From assembly GCA_017428385.1 (NCBI GenBank), contig JAFRQX010000025.1, positions 1 to 64,000 of the forward strand: DNA of 64,000 nt, given 5' to 3'. Under the pieces are notes generated by a model that made no database searches, was not told where the DNA came from, and saw only the letters and a list, made by a program, of their open reading frames with translations. A program made the translations under genes and the position numbers. The DNA comes from Clostridia bacterium (GTDB lineage Bacteria; Bacillota; Clostridia; Christensenellales; Aristaeellaceae). Shown here piece by piece: positions 1-7,711 of this stretch. Numbering within the stretch: position 1 is the stretch's first letter; every line of letters begins with the position of its first letter.

Positions 1-200
<200 letters not shown>

Positions 201-337
201 AATCCTTAAACATCTTTCGATGTTAAACTCTTTGGAATCTTCGCTGTCTTTTCCTTATTGCGCGTTATTATCTCTGTATCGTTTTCAAGGTTCGCTTCGC
301 TCTTTTTCTTTGCGATCTCTCGCAAGCGAGCTTGGAT
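201..337 (-). promoter_or_regulatory. rRNA operon leader region
   Basis: This is the transcribed leader between the rRNA promoter and the 16S 5' end. It contains a short inverted repeat CTCGC-TT-GCGAG and the segment CCTTGAAAAC, which resembles leader sequence often seen before clostridial 16S genes, where boxA antitermination and processing signals lie. No coding potential is seen. A boxA assignment is inference only. Confidence 0.5.
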
Positions 338-366
338 AGAATAACAAAGAGCTGGCCATTTGTCAA
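338..366 (-). promoter_or_regulatory. rRNA operon promoter
   Basis: On the minus strand a perfect -35 TTGACA (361-366) is followed by a 17-bp spacer and -10 TATTCT (338-343). AT-rich sequence upstream (about 370-400) could act as an UP element. Its position about 140 nt before the 16S 5' end fits a ribosomal RNA promoter. Confidence 0.8.
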
Positions 367-409
367 GCACTTTTTCTCAATTTTTTCTGAAAAAGTTTTT
401 GGCGCCCTG

Positions 410-940
410 TTATCTGGCTGAAGTCAGTGTTTTGATCTTCCACTGTCCGTTCTCCCGGGTCAGGTATGCACGGTATTCCGCGTCCTGCCAGGCAGGCGGA
501 TAGAGGGCTTCGTTTCCCTCTTTCGCGATCACTTCATCCGCCTTGCTTCCCTTAACCCGGCCGTCAATCCTCGGGATCTTTTCCTTAATGGTAAGCCTGA
601 CGGAGTTTTCCCAGGGCCAGACCCACATAAATCCCATTTCCAGGCGGTGGTCAATACCGCGGACGTTATAATTCTCATAAGGAGAGCTATCCTCATCCGC
701 GGCTCTGACAGCATTGTCATTCTCCAGGCATCCTGCCTGGAAGTACTTGTCCAGTTCTTTCCGGTTGTTTTCCATCCCCATGATGTACTTTGCCCGGTTT
801 GCCATGCCGTCCTTCAGAACAATCTGAATATTGCTGAGATTCATCGTGTAATAGAATACTGTCATGATCAATCCCAGAATCAGGCAGAGAACCAGCAGCC
901 GGTTCGCAAAAAACCATACGATCCGACGAAGATATTTCAT
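410..940 (-). CDS. hypothetical single-pass membrane protein, 176 aa
   Basis: A family is not recognised. Residues about 7-31 form one strongly hydrophobic segment after a basic N-terminus (MKYLRR), so the protein is probably anchored with the remaining ~145 residues outside the membrane. The C-terminal part has several Trp residues and ends with NGQWKIKTL, faintly like the last strand of NTF2-like folds, but that is speculation. AGGAG lies 7 nt before the ATG. It is the last gene of a likely exoA / NYN / membrane protein run, 43 bp after the NYN gene and just before the rRNA promoter. Confidence 0.8.
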   Translation of the reverse strand: MKYLRRIVWFFANRLLVLCLILGLIMTVFYYTMNLSNIQIVLKDGMANRAKYIMGMENNRKELDKYFQAGCLENDNAVRAADEDSSPYENYNVRGIDHRLEMGFMWVWPWENSVRLTIKEKIPRIDGRVKGSKADEVIAKEGNEALYPPAWQDAEYRAYLTRENGQWKIKTLTSAR

Positions 941-983
941 GGCCGTTCTCCTTTCATGAAGGTTTCATCCTGCGATTCCGGTA

Positions 984-1973
984 TCAGAGCAGTTTGATCA
1001 GCATGGTCTTCTGTTCATCCATTTCAACGATGACCAGGCCGTCCTTCTCCAACTGCTTCATCACATCGGAGAAACGCTTGAATCCGATCGCCCGCTCGGT
1101 GAAGTCCGGATAAGCTGTAATGATGTCCGCCTTCAGGATGGAAGGATTGACTCTGTCAAATCCTCCCTCTTTATAAGCACGAATCTGAGCGGCAAAAGCT
1201 TCCTTCCAGTTGTCACGAGTCAGCTGCGGAATGGTTTCTCCGTTGTCTCCCGCGCTGTTCAGGCCGACCATTACGTTGAAGTTGTCATTATGTACCCGCA
1301 GATCGCCAAAGCGGTTTGCAAGCTTTGTCAGCAGTTTGAAGAAGGTGGCGCAGCCATACGCCTTTTCGTTGAAGTCAGGCCGCAGGCGCAGCAGGGTTTC
1401 CTTCAGTTCGCTGGCATAGATTTCGTCCTGGTCCTGCTCTTCCAGCACGGTGGTCAGCAGCTTGTTCAGCTCGCTCTCGTCCGCCGCTTCCTCTGTGGAA
1501 ACGCTGGCCTTCTGGCGCTTCGGTTTCTCCACATTGCGCTTGCCGACAGATTCCAGGAACTGGAACTCATTACACGCATTGATAAAGATATTGCTGGCGG
1601 CTTCACTGCGGCTGATGCCCAGCACAAACTTACCCATGCTCTTCAGCTTGCCGACCAGCGGGGTATAATCGCTGTCACCGGACACAATGCAGAAGCTGTC
1701 GATGAGTTCGTTCTTGTAAGCCACCTCAAGCGCGTCAATCACCAGCTGGATGTCCGCGTTGTTCTTCTGGCTGATCCCGTAGCGCAGGCTCGGCACTACG
1801 GTAAAAGTGTTGCTCAGCAGCACTTCCTTCAGGTCGCCAAACTTATCCGTGTAGCCGTAAACCTTCCCCAGCAGGATATCGCCGCGGATCTTGACCTTCT
1901 CAAGAATGCTCCGGAGGGTAGCCACTTTCGCGCCGCAGTTCTCCAGGTCAACAAAAACAGCAAATTTACTCAG
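984..1973 (-). CDS. NYN-domain putative ribonuclease with two LOTUS/OST-HTH domains
   Basis: The N-terminal half is a NYN (LabA/DUF88, PIN-like) nuclease domain: first-strand acidic motif FAVFVDLEN and a second motif SGDSDYTPL supply the expected metal-binding Asp residues. Two OST-HTH/LOTUS winged-helix domains follow (about 150-220 and 245-329), which in this family bind RNA. The protein is probably a cytoplasmic RNA-degrading or RNA-processing enzyme; the substrate is unknown. The reading frame up to the preceding stop contains no ATG, GTG or TTG that would keep the essential VDLEN strand. The only fitting start is CTG at 1971-1973, 7 nt after AGGAAGAAGG. A GTG at 1923-1925 would delete the first catalytic strand. 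It follows exoA by about 127 bp. Confidence 0.85.
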   Translation of the reverse strand: MSKFAVFVDLENCGAKVATLRSILEKVKIRGDILLGKVYGYTDKFGDLKEVLLSNTFTVVPSLRYGISQKNNADIQLVIDALEVAYKNELIDSFCIVSGDSDYTPLVGKLKSMGKFVLGISRSEAASNIFINACNEFQFLESVGKRNVEKPKRQKASVSTEEAADESELNKLLTTVLEEQDQDEIYASELKETLLRLRPDFNEKAYGCATFFKLLTKLANRFGDLRVHNDNFNVMVGLNSAGDNGETIPQLTRDNWKEAFAAQIRAYKEGGFDRVNPSILKADIITAYPDFTERAIGFKRFSDVMKQLEKDGLVIVEMDEQKTMLIKLL

Positions 1974-2100
1974 AAAAAAACCTTCTTCCTTAAAGCCGCT
2001 TTCTTCACTTCAGAGGAAGCGGCAGCAGTCTCATACAGTATGCCGGCGTCAGGCCGCCGGTTCTGTCAGTATATCATCTGTCAGCTGAAATAACCAGACC

Positions 2101-2859
2101 TCAGTCGTTCCGGAGCATCAGCTCCACCGGGCAGTGATCCGATCCGAAGACTTCCTGATGGATTCCGGCGCTCTCCAGCCGCTCCTTCAGGCGCTCGGAA
2201 ACAATGAAATAGTCAATCCGCCACCCCGCGTTCTTTTCCCGGGCATGGAAGCGATAGCTCCACCAGCTGTACTCATCCCTTGCGTCCGGATGGAACCAGC
2301 GGAAAGTATCCACGAATCCACTGCTCAACAGATGGGTCATCTTATCCCTTTCCTCCTGGGTGAAGCCGGCATTATGCTGGTTGCTCTTCGGATTCTTCAG
2401 GTCAATCTCCTGGTGTGCCACATTCAGGTCGCCGCAGAAGATCACCGGCTTTTCACTGTCCAGCTTCCGGATATAGGCAAGGAAAGCGTCCTCCCACTCC
2501 ATCCGGTACGGCAGTCTTGCTAGCCCGTCCTGGGAGTTGGGGGTATAAACCGTCAGGAAAAAGAACTCCGGAAACTCCAGGGTGATGACCCGGCCTTCAT
2601 GATCAAAAGCGTCCGTTCCGATTCCGTAACGGACAGACAGCGGCTCCTGCCGGGTGAAAACCGCTGTACCGGAGTAGCCTTTTTTCTCCGCGTAATTCCA
2701 GTATTGATGATAGCCGGGAAGATCCATTTCAATCTGGCCTTCCTGCAGCTTGGTCTCCTGAAGGCAGAAAATATCAGCATCCAGTGCGGCAAAAGTTTCC
2801 ATAAAGCCCTTGCCCATCACAGCGCGCAGTCCGTTCACATTCCAGGATATCAGTTTCAT
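2101..2859 (-). CDS. xth: exodeoxyribonuclease III / AP endonuclease
   Basis: At 252 aa this is a full-length ExoIII/AP endonuclease of the endonuclease-exonuclease-phosphatase fold, acting in base-excision repair at abasic sites and 3' blocks. The start is diagnostic (MKLISWNVNGLRA), followed by the metal-binding Glu in LQETKL, the GDLNVAH strand with catalytic Asp and Asn, and the C-terminal RIDYF and GSDHCPV motifs with the catalytic His. GGAGTG lies 8 nt before the ATG. It has its own promoter (2905-2934) and is divergent from the glycosyltransferase pair. The gene is called exoA in Bacillus. Confidence 0.95.
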   Translation of the reverse strand: MKLISWNVNGLRAVMGKGFMETFAALDADIFCLQETKLQEGQIEMDLPGYHQYWNYAEKKGYSGTAVFTRQEPLSVRYGIGTDAFDHEGRVITLEFPEFFFLTVYTPNSQDGLARLPYRMEWEDAFLAYIRKLDSEKPVIFCGDLNVAHQEIDLKNPKSNQHNAGFTQEERDKMTHLLSSGFVDTFRWFHPDARDEYSWWSYRFHAREKNAGWRIDYFIVSERLKERLESAGIHQEVFGSDHCPVELMLRND

Positions 2860-2904
2860 GATCGTTTCACTCCGTACTCTTTTATTCCGTGATCCCGCTC
2901 CGGT

Positions 2905-2934
2905 ATTCTACCATAAGATGTCGAAGCATGACAA
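2905..2934 (-). promoter_or_regulatory. promoter of xth
   Basis: Minus-strand -35 TTGTCA (2929-2934), 18-bp spacer and -10 TAGAAT (2905-2910), about 45 nt before the xth start codon. Assigned from sequence only. Confidence 0.5.
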
Positions 2935-2969
2935 TCATGCCCGGTTTGCCGTTTATGCCTGTCCCGTTA

Positions 2970-2998
2970 TGGACAAATCCTCCCTGAACCTGTAAAAT
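2970..2998 (+). promoter_or_regulatory. promoter of the glycosyltransferase pair
   Basis: Plus-strand -35 TGGACA (2970-2975), 17-bp spacer and -10 TAAAAT (2993-2998), 39 nt before the first glycosyltransferase ATG. Each box differs from consensus at one position. Confidence 0.6.
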
Positions 2999-3036
2999 AC
3001 AGGTATTGAAAATGATGATTTCCGGAGGCTTATCAG

Positions 3037-3807
3037 ATGGCTTCGATTCTTTCTGCCTGCCTGGTGCTTTATCACTGCGGTGATGAGCTGACCCACGCCC
3101 TGAGATGTATTCAGAACGCGGATGTGGATGTGGACGTCTACCTGGCGGATAACACGCCCGATGACCCGGCCGCCGAAAAGGCCGAATGGCTGTTTCCCGG
3201 GGTCACCGTTCTGCCCCAGAAGTCGAACATCGGCTTTGGCCGCGCCAACAATGCGGTGCTTCCTCATCTCCAAAGCAAGTACCATCTGATCATGAATCCC
3301 GACGTTACCTTCGAGCCTTCCCTGCTCAGCCGGATGATCATGTATATGGAGGCCCATCCGAACATCGCCATCCTGACGCCCCGTGTGCTGAACGAGGACG
3401 GTACCGAGCAGTATCTTCCGAAAAAGCGGATTTCCGTCCATTACCTTCTGGGCGGCCTGTTTGAAAACTATGGCAAAATCTTCCGCCGCTGGCGTGCGGA
3501 CTTCACCATGGCGGATATGGATATCCGCTATCCTGTCCCCGTGGAATTCGCCACCGGCTGCTTCCTGTTCATCCGTACCGAGATCTTCAAAAAGCTGGAA
3601 GGCTTCGATCCCCGTTTCTTCCTCTATCAGGAAGATTCTGACCTGAGCCGCCGGATCCTGGAAGAACGTCTCGGCAGTATTGTCTATCATCCGGAAATGT
3701 GCGTCACACACCGCTGGGCCCGTGAAAACACCCGTACTTTCAAGGGCCGCATGCGCCAGATGGTTTCTGTGTTCAAGTATTTCCTGAAATGGGGGATCAC
3801 GTGGTGA
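3037..3807 (+). CDS. family 2 glycosyltransferase (rhamnosyltransferase-like)
   Basis: This 256-aa GT-A fold glycosyltransferase of the GT2 family resembles rhamnosyl- or galactofuranosyl-transferases of surface polysaccharide synthesis. Motifs: an N-terminal LVLYHCG strand, the nucleotide-binding segment VYLADNTPDD, NIGFGRANN, and NPDVTF as the DXD-type metal site. Near the C-terminus come FATGCFLFIRTEIF and FFLYQEDSDLSRR with the catalytic acidic cluster. No membrane segment is present, so it probably acts at the cytoplasmic face. GGAGG lies 9 nt before the ATG. The next glycosyltransferase overlaps its stop by 4 bp. The sugar donor and acceptor cannot be read from sequence. Confidence 0.9.
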   Translation: MASILSACLVLYHCGDELTHALRCIQNADVDVDVYLADNTPDDPAAEKAEWLFPGVTVLPQKSNIGFGRANNAVLPHLQSKYHLIMNPDVTFEPSLLSRMIMYMEAHPNIAILTPRVLNEDGTEQYLPKKRISVHYLLGGLFENYGKIFRRWRADFTMADMDIRYPVPVEFATGCFLFIRTEIFKKLEGFDPRFFLYQEDSDLSRRILEERLGSIVYHPEMCVTHRWARENTRTFKGRMRQMVSVFKYFLKWGITW

Positions 3808-4736
3808 AAACCTCCGTATTGTTGACCGCCTATAACGGAAGCATTCACCTCCCGGTGCTGCTGGAGTCGCTTGCCGCCCAGACAGACCGGGATTTTACCG
3901 TACTGATGCAGGATGACGGTTCCTCTGACGAAACCCCTTCCCTGCTCAATGGTATCGCAGAAAGGGACAATCGTTTTGTTTTCGGCAGTGAACAGGGACA
4001 GCACCTTGGCGCCGCCGGGAATTTTCTTTCCCTGCTCCGTCAGTCTGACGCGGATTATGTTCTGCTCTGTGACCAGGACGATTTCTGGGAACCGGACAAG
4101 ATCGCCGCGCTGAAGCAGGCCATCCTGGAACTGGAAGCACAGCACGGAACCGATACACCCCTGCTGGTTCACTCGGACTGTTCCCTGGTCAACGAATCCG
4201 GTGAAGCCATCGGCGACAGCTTTTTCCGCCATCAGGGATGGGATCCCTCCGCCGTTACCCTGCCGCAGCTCCTGGTACAGAACAACGTGACCGGATGCAC
4301 CCTGATCATGAACGCGGCCCTGCGAAAGCTGGTGTCCGCTCATGCCGTTGCCAAAGACCTGTTCATGCATGACTGGTTCATTGCGCTGACAGCCGCAGCC
4401 TTCGGCCGCATCGCCTTTTTGAATCGTCCGCTGACCCGCTACCGTCAGCACGGAGACAATGCCATCGGCGCCAGCACCCAGTCGCTGCTGTCCCGCGGAC
4501 TTTCCGCCCTGCGCAATCGTCAGGACGCAAAACGCAGGATCCTGCTCACCTATACCCATACCGCTGTATTCAGGAAGCTCTACGGAGAAGACCTTCCTGC
4601 CGAAGCCCGGAAGGTGGTCGACGGCTATCTGGCCACCCGTCATATGCGTAAGATTCCTCGTGTTCTGGCGGTCCGGAGGATGGGCTGCGTCATGCAGAGT
4701 CCGGTCACCCGGCTGGGGCAGCTGCTTTTCGGTTAA
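3804..4736 (+). CDS. family 2 glycosyltransferase
   Basis: This 310-aa GT2 protein starts with SVLLTAYNGS, then LMQDDGSSDET (nucleotide-sugar binding), CDQDDFW (DXD motif) and HDWFIALTAAAFG, typical of transferases that elongate O-antigen-like or teichuronic polymers. The start is taken as the GTG at 3804, whose GTGA overlaps the previous stop codon and sits 8 nt after GGGGG. An in-frame ATG at 3789 lies inside the upstream gene and has no spaced ribosome site. It is translationally coupled to the preceding glycosyltransferase, so the two probably add successive sugars to one polymer. Confidence 0.88.
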   Translation: MKTSVLLTAYNGSIHLPVLLESLAAQTDRDFTVLMQDDGSSDETPSLLNGIAERDNRFVFGSEQGQHLGAAGNFLSLLRQSDADYVLLCDQDDFWEPDKIAALKQAILELEAQHGTDTPLLVHSDCSLVNESGEAIGDSFFRHQGWDPSAVTLPQLLVQNNVTGCTLIMNAALRKLVSAHAVAKDLFMHDWFIALTAAAFGRIAFLNRPLTRYRQHGDNAIGASTQSLLSRGLSALRNRQDAKRRILLTYTHTAVFRKLYGEDLPAEARKVVDGYLATRHMRKIPRVLAVRRMGCVMQSPVTRLGQLLFG

Positions 4737-4754
4737 AAGAATTCAAAAAACCGC

Positions 4755-4783
4755 TTGCATTTTGTTCCCCGGCGTGATATCAT
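4755..4783 (+). promoter_or_regulatory. promoter of rpmB
   Basis: -35 TTGCAT (4755-4760), 17-bp spacer, -10 TATCAT (4778-4783); the start codon is 43 nt further on. Placed directly after the glycosyltransferase stop, so rpmB appears to be a separate transcription unit. Confidence 0.6.
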
Positions 4784-4825
4784 AGCAAGGCTTGATGTGT
4801 AACTCCAACGAGGAGGATGATTTCC

Positions 4826-5038
4826 ATGGGTAAGTTTTGTGAGATTTGTGAGAAGGGCACGCTGAACGGCAACAACGTCAGCCATTCCAACCGCAAGAGC
4901 CATCGCATCTGGGCGCCCAATGTGCAGAGCGTCCGCGTGATGGTCGATGGCACCGCCAAGCGGATGAACGTGTGCACCCGTTGCCTGCGCAGCGGCAATG
5001 TGCAGCGCGCACTGCCCAAGGTCCACGAAGAGGCCTGA
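4826..5038 (+). CDS. rpmB: 50S ribosomal protein L28
   Basis: The 70-aa protein begins MGKFCEICEKG and has the L28 core NNVSHSNRKSHRIWAPN. Two Cys pairs (CEIC near residue 5 and CTRC near residue 52) make it a zinc-binding (C+) form of L28. GAGGAGG lies 9 nt before this ATG; the in-frame ATG three codons upstream falls between the ribosome site and the true start and is rejected. It is a single-gene unit with its own promoter and a strong terminator. Confidence 0.97.
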   Translation: MGKFCEICEKGTLNGNNVSHSNRKSHRIWAPNVQSVRVMVDGTAKRMNVCTRCLRSGNVQRALPKVHEEA

Positions 5039-5057
5039 GCCCTTAAGAATCACAATT

Positions 5058-5092
5058 AACCCGTCTGTAGTGCAACAGACGGGTTTTCTTTT
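5058..5092 (+). terminator. rho-independent terminator after rpmB
   Basis: Perfect 11-bp stem AACCCGTCTGT / ACAGACGGGTT with a 6-nt loop, followed by TTCTTTT on the plus strand, 20 nt after the rpmB stop. Confidence 0.92.
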
Positions 5093-5117
5093 ATCTGTTC
5101 CCTCAAAACAGATAAAA

Positions 5118-5150
5118 CACTCTTCACTTTACACTCTTCACTCTGCACTT
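5118..5150. repeat. simple degenerate word repeat
   Basis: The segment is built of slightly varied copies of a short word (CACTCTTCACTT, ACACTCTTCACT, CTGCACTT) in the gap between two facing terminators. It has no coding potential. Similar word-type tracts occur at 19430-19456 and around the inverted repeats at 48634-48769. Confidence 0.5.
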
Positions 5151-5151
5151 A

Positions 5152-5182
5152 AAAACCGCTTACGTTTTTCGTAAGCGGTTTT
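5152..5182 (-). terminator. terminator of the wecB / pyruvyl transferase operon
   Basis: Inverted repeat AAACCGCTTACG / CGTAAGCGGTTT around a short loop of Ts, followed on the minus strand by further Ts. The stop codon of the upstream CDS (5160-5162) lies inside the hairpin. It faces the rpmB terminator and can work in both directions. Confidence 0.8.
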
Positions 5183-6236
5183 CTCTGTAATTGTTCATTG
5201 TTAATTGCTTCTTCAGCCACTCTCTTCCCTCTTCCCTCAGTTCATCCATTCCCTTTTCCTTGATCACCCTGAGGAATTGGTCCACCCGGCTGTTTTTGCT
5301 TTCCGGATCATCTTCCCGATAGCGGCGGCATACTTCCGTCCGCGTTCCGAATATCGACCCGAACACCAGCCCGTGGAAACTGTCTGTGCAGAAGCAGGCC
5401 GCGTCCCGGACCGCGCCCAGGAATTCTTCCGGACCTGCACCGTCCAGCAGCTCATAGCCGCTGCGATAGCTTTCCGCTGTAACCGGCATCACCAGCACCC
5501 GCAGTCCGGTTTCCTGCTGCAGCTGCCGTACCCGGTTCCAGTATTCCTCGTTTTCCCCGATAAAATAGCAAAGCAGGTACGGGTCTCCTTCCGGAGTTTT
5601 CCCTGCGATTCCGTTCCATTCGTCCCGGGTCAGCAGACAAACCGGATCCGGTATCACGTCAGCCTTCCGGCCGGTCATCTGCTCCAGCAGTTCCGCTCCT
5701 TCCTGTTCCCGGACTGAAATGGACCGGAAGTCCTTTGTCCACTTTCTGATCTTGCGGATCTTGGAGGCTTTGGGAAGCTTGCTGATCCCCAGGCTGGCCG
5801 CGTAGGCAATCTTATCCTTTTCATTCCCCGCAAACGTCAGGAAATAAGCCGGGTTCAGCCATACCGGATTCCAGATCTGGTCGCTGCCGCACACCAGCAG
5901 GTCGCAGTTCTCACTCTCCCGCCGCAGCTCCTTCCGGTTCCGGCAGAGAGCAGAAAGCTTCATCCTCTTACGGTAAAAGGCAGGAATGGCTTCACTCTTA
6001 CGGCGCGCACCGCTCTGGTCTGCCCGGACACTCCGCTTGCGGATCCCATCCAGAATCAGCTTCAGGTCATTGCCGCTGGTCAGCAGATTCCATATTTTTT
6101 CTTTCCTGTCCGGTTCATAATCCAGGTGCAGGCATTCGTATCCCAGCTCCTGTATGGTGCGCTGCAGCGCATAAGCCTGCAGCGAGGAACCGTAATTGTT
6201 GTTATGCAGAAAAGTTATGATCCCTGCCCGGGCCAT
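5160..6236 (-). CDS. polysaccharide pyruvyl transferase family protein
   Basis: The 358-aa protein matches the polysaccharide pyruvyl transferase family (PF04230, CsaB/WcaK-like). It has an N-terminal GIITFLHNNNYGSSLQAYAL, a central LVCGSDQIWNP, and a C-terminal TDSFHGLVFG with the conserved His used in phosphoenolpyruvate-dependent ketal formation. The likely role is modifying a surface polysaccharide, in line with the neighbouring wecB. GGAG lies 9 nt before the ATG. The last ~15 codons are odd: they run through a repeated intergenic word (5188-5207, also at 57195-57210) and into the terminator hairpin, so the original C-terminus may have been replaced. The exact sugar substrate is unknown. 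Confidence 0.88.
   Translation of the reverse strand: MARAGIITFLHNNNYGSSLQAYALQRTIQELGYECLHLDYEPDRKEKIWNLLTSGNDLKLILDGIRKRSVRADQSGARRKSEAIPAFYRKRMKLSALCRNRKELRRESENCDLLVCGSDQIWNPVWLNPAYFLTFAGNEKDKIAYAASLGISKLPKASKIRKIRKWTKDFRSISVREQEGAELLEQMTGRKADVIPDPVCLLTRDEWNGIAGKTPEGDPYLLCYFIGENEEYWNRVRQLQQETGLRVLVMPVTAESYRSGYELLDGAGPEEFLGAVRDAACFCTDSFHGLVFGSIFGTRTEVCRRYREDDPESKNSRVDQFLRVIKEKGMDELREEGREWLKKQLTMNNYRENRLRKT
5188..5207. repeat. 15-mer word shared with 57196-57210
   Basis: TAATTGTTCATTGTT at 5188-5202 recurs exactly at 57196-57210. Both copies lie at the 3' end of a minus-strand gene close to a terminator hairpin. Here the copy is inside the coding frame of the pyruvyl transferase-like gene. 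Confidence 0.55.
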
Positions 6237-6254
6237 CTTCTCTCACTCCGTCCG

Positions 6255-7355
6255 TTACTGTTCGCCGGTCAGGATATCCGCGATCCGTTCGCAGGCGTGT
6301 CCGTCTCCGTAGGGATTCTCCGCATGCGCCATCTGGTCATATGCCTGCCGGTCATCCAGGAGCCGCGTGAACTCCCGGTAAATCGTCTCTTCGTTTGTTC
6401 CCACGAGCTTCAGCGTGCCGGCCTGGATGCCTTCCGGCCGTTCCGTCGTGTCGCGCATCACCAGCACCGGTTTGCCCAGGCTCGGCGCTTCCTCCTGGAT
6501 GCCGCCGCTGTCTGTCAGGATCAGGTAGCTCCGTGCCATCAGGTTGTGGCAGTCCAATACCTCCAGGGGCTCCGTCAGCCGGATCCGTTCGCAGCCGCTC
6601 AGTTCAGCGTCTGCTGCTTCCCGTACAACAGGATTCATATGAATCGGATACAGCGCCTTCACGTCCTCATGTTCCTCTACCACCCGCCGGATGGCGCGGA
6701 ACATGGCATGCATCGGTTCTCCGAGGTTTTCCCGCCTGTGGGCTGTCAGCAGGATCAGCCTGCTGTCTCCGGCCCATTCCAGGTCCGGATGGCTGAAGTT
6801 TTCCCTTACGGTAGTCTTCAGCGCGTCAATCACCGTATTGCCCGTCACATAGATTGACTCCGGCTTCTTCCCTTCCCGGATCAGGTTGTCCCGGCTCAGG
6901 GGCGTCGGGGCAAAGTTCCAGTTTGCCAGGATGGAAACACACTGGCGGTTGAATTCTTCCGGATAGGGAGAAAGAAGATTATAGGTCCTCAGTCCCGCCT
7001 CCACATGGCCCACCGGAATCTGCAGATAAAAGCATGCCAGGGCCGCCGCGAAGGTGGTGCTGGTATCTCCATGCACAAGCACCGCGTCCGGTTTTTCCTT
7101 TTCCAGCACGTCCTTCATACCCTGCAATACCCGGGTGGTGATGTCAAACAGGGTCTGGCGCTGCTGCATGATTGCCAGGTCATAGTCCGGCTTCACGTCA
7201 AAGGCGTCCAGCACCTGCTGCAGCATGCCCCGATGCTGGCCCGTTACGCAGACCAGCGTCTCGACGTTCTGCCGGGTCTTCAGTTCCTTGACCAGGGGGC
7301 ACATCTTGATTGCTTCCGGCCGTGTGCCGAAAACCAGCATGATCTTCTTACTCAT
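6255..7355 (-). CDS. wecB: UDP-N-acetylglucosamine 2-epimerase (non-hydrolysing)
   Basis: At 366 aa it has the GT-B-like fold of non-hydrolysing UDP-GlcNAc 2-epimerases, which interconvert UDP-GlcNAc and UDP-ManNAc for wall or surface glycopolymers. Recognised motifs are MLVFGTRPEAIKM, VTGQHRGM, VHGDTSTTFA, HVEAGLRT, TAHRREN and LTDSGGIQEEAPSLGKPVLV with the UDP-binding and catalytic residues. The ATG overlaps the upstream small gene by 8 bp (ATGAGTAA), so translation is probably coupled. In Gram-positives this gene is often called mnaA. It is followed 18 bp later by the pyruvyl transferase-like gene. Confidence 0.96.
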   Translation of the reverse strand: MSKKIMLVFGTRPEAIKMCPLVKELKTRQNVETLVCVTGQHRGMLQQVLDAFDVKPDYDLAIMQQRQTLFDITTRVLQGMKDVLEKEKPDAVLVHGDTSTTFAAALACFYLQIPVGHVEAGLRTYNLLSPYPEEFNRQCVSILANWNFAPTPLSRDNLIREGKKPESIYVTGNTVIDALKTTVRENFSHPDLEWAGDSRLILLTAHRRENLGEPMHAMFRAIRRVVEEHEDVKALYPIHMNPVVREAADAELSGCERIRLTEPLEVLDCHNLMARSYLILTDSGGIQEEAPSLGKPVLVMRDTTERPEGIQAGTLKLVGTNEETIYREFTRLLDDRQAYDQMAHAENPYGDGHACERIADILTGEQ

Positions 7356-7695
7356 CGTCCCAATCCACCAATCCTTTGGATTCGAGATATTCCTGCTGAT
7401 AATCCATATAGTCGTCCACCAGGGATGCCAGCTTGACAGCCTTCACCGGATCCAGCGTATTCTGCTCCGCCAGCTTCTCCACCATATACTCAAAGGCTTC
7501 ATCATCCTCGTAGTATTCGGTGCCGGCATTCCCGTTCTCATCGATCACATGATGCTCATGCATATAAGCCATATCAGCGTCGATTGCCTGGCTGATCAGT
7601 TCCGGCAGACAGTCCGCCAGTTCCGGATGATCCTTCGCGTGAATTCTGGCCAGGATAAACTCCAGTGCCTCCTGCTTGTCGTACCCGTTCATCAT
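7348..7695 (-). CDS. hypothetical acidic helical protein, 115 aa
   Basis: No family is recognised. The protein is rich in Glu and Asp, lacks membrane segments and appears mostly helical, with a YMHEHH cluster near the middle (about residues 44-49) and an acidic end (VDWDDE). AAAGG lies about 10 nt before the first ATG; a second ATG follows directly, so the start is uncertain by one codon. It lies 16 bp after topB and overlaps wecB, so it belongs to the same transcript. Function unknown. Confidence 0.75.
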   Translation of the reverse strand: MMNGYDKQEALEFILARIHAKDHPELADCLPELISQAIDADMAYMHEHHVIDENGNAGTEYYEDDEAFEYMVEKLAEQNTLDPVKAVKLASLVDDYMDYQQEYLESKGLVDWDDE

Positions 7696-7711
7696 TGTCC
7701 ATCATCCTTTC

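Noticed and set aside
3789..3803. ATG start of the second glycosyltransferase at 3789
   Set aside because: It lies inside the previous gene without a spaced ribosome site; GTG 3804 has GGGGG at good distance and a coupled GTGA overlap.
4775..4783. Further ATATCAT linker near rpmB
   Set aside because: It coincides with the -10 box of the rpmB promoter and has no palindromes beside it.
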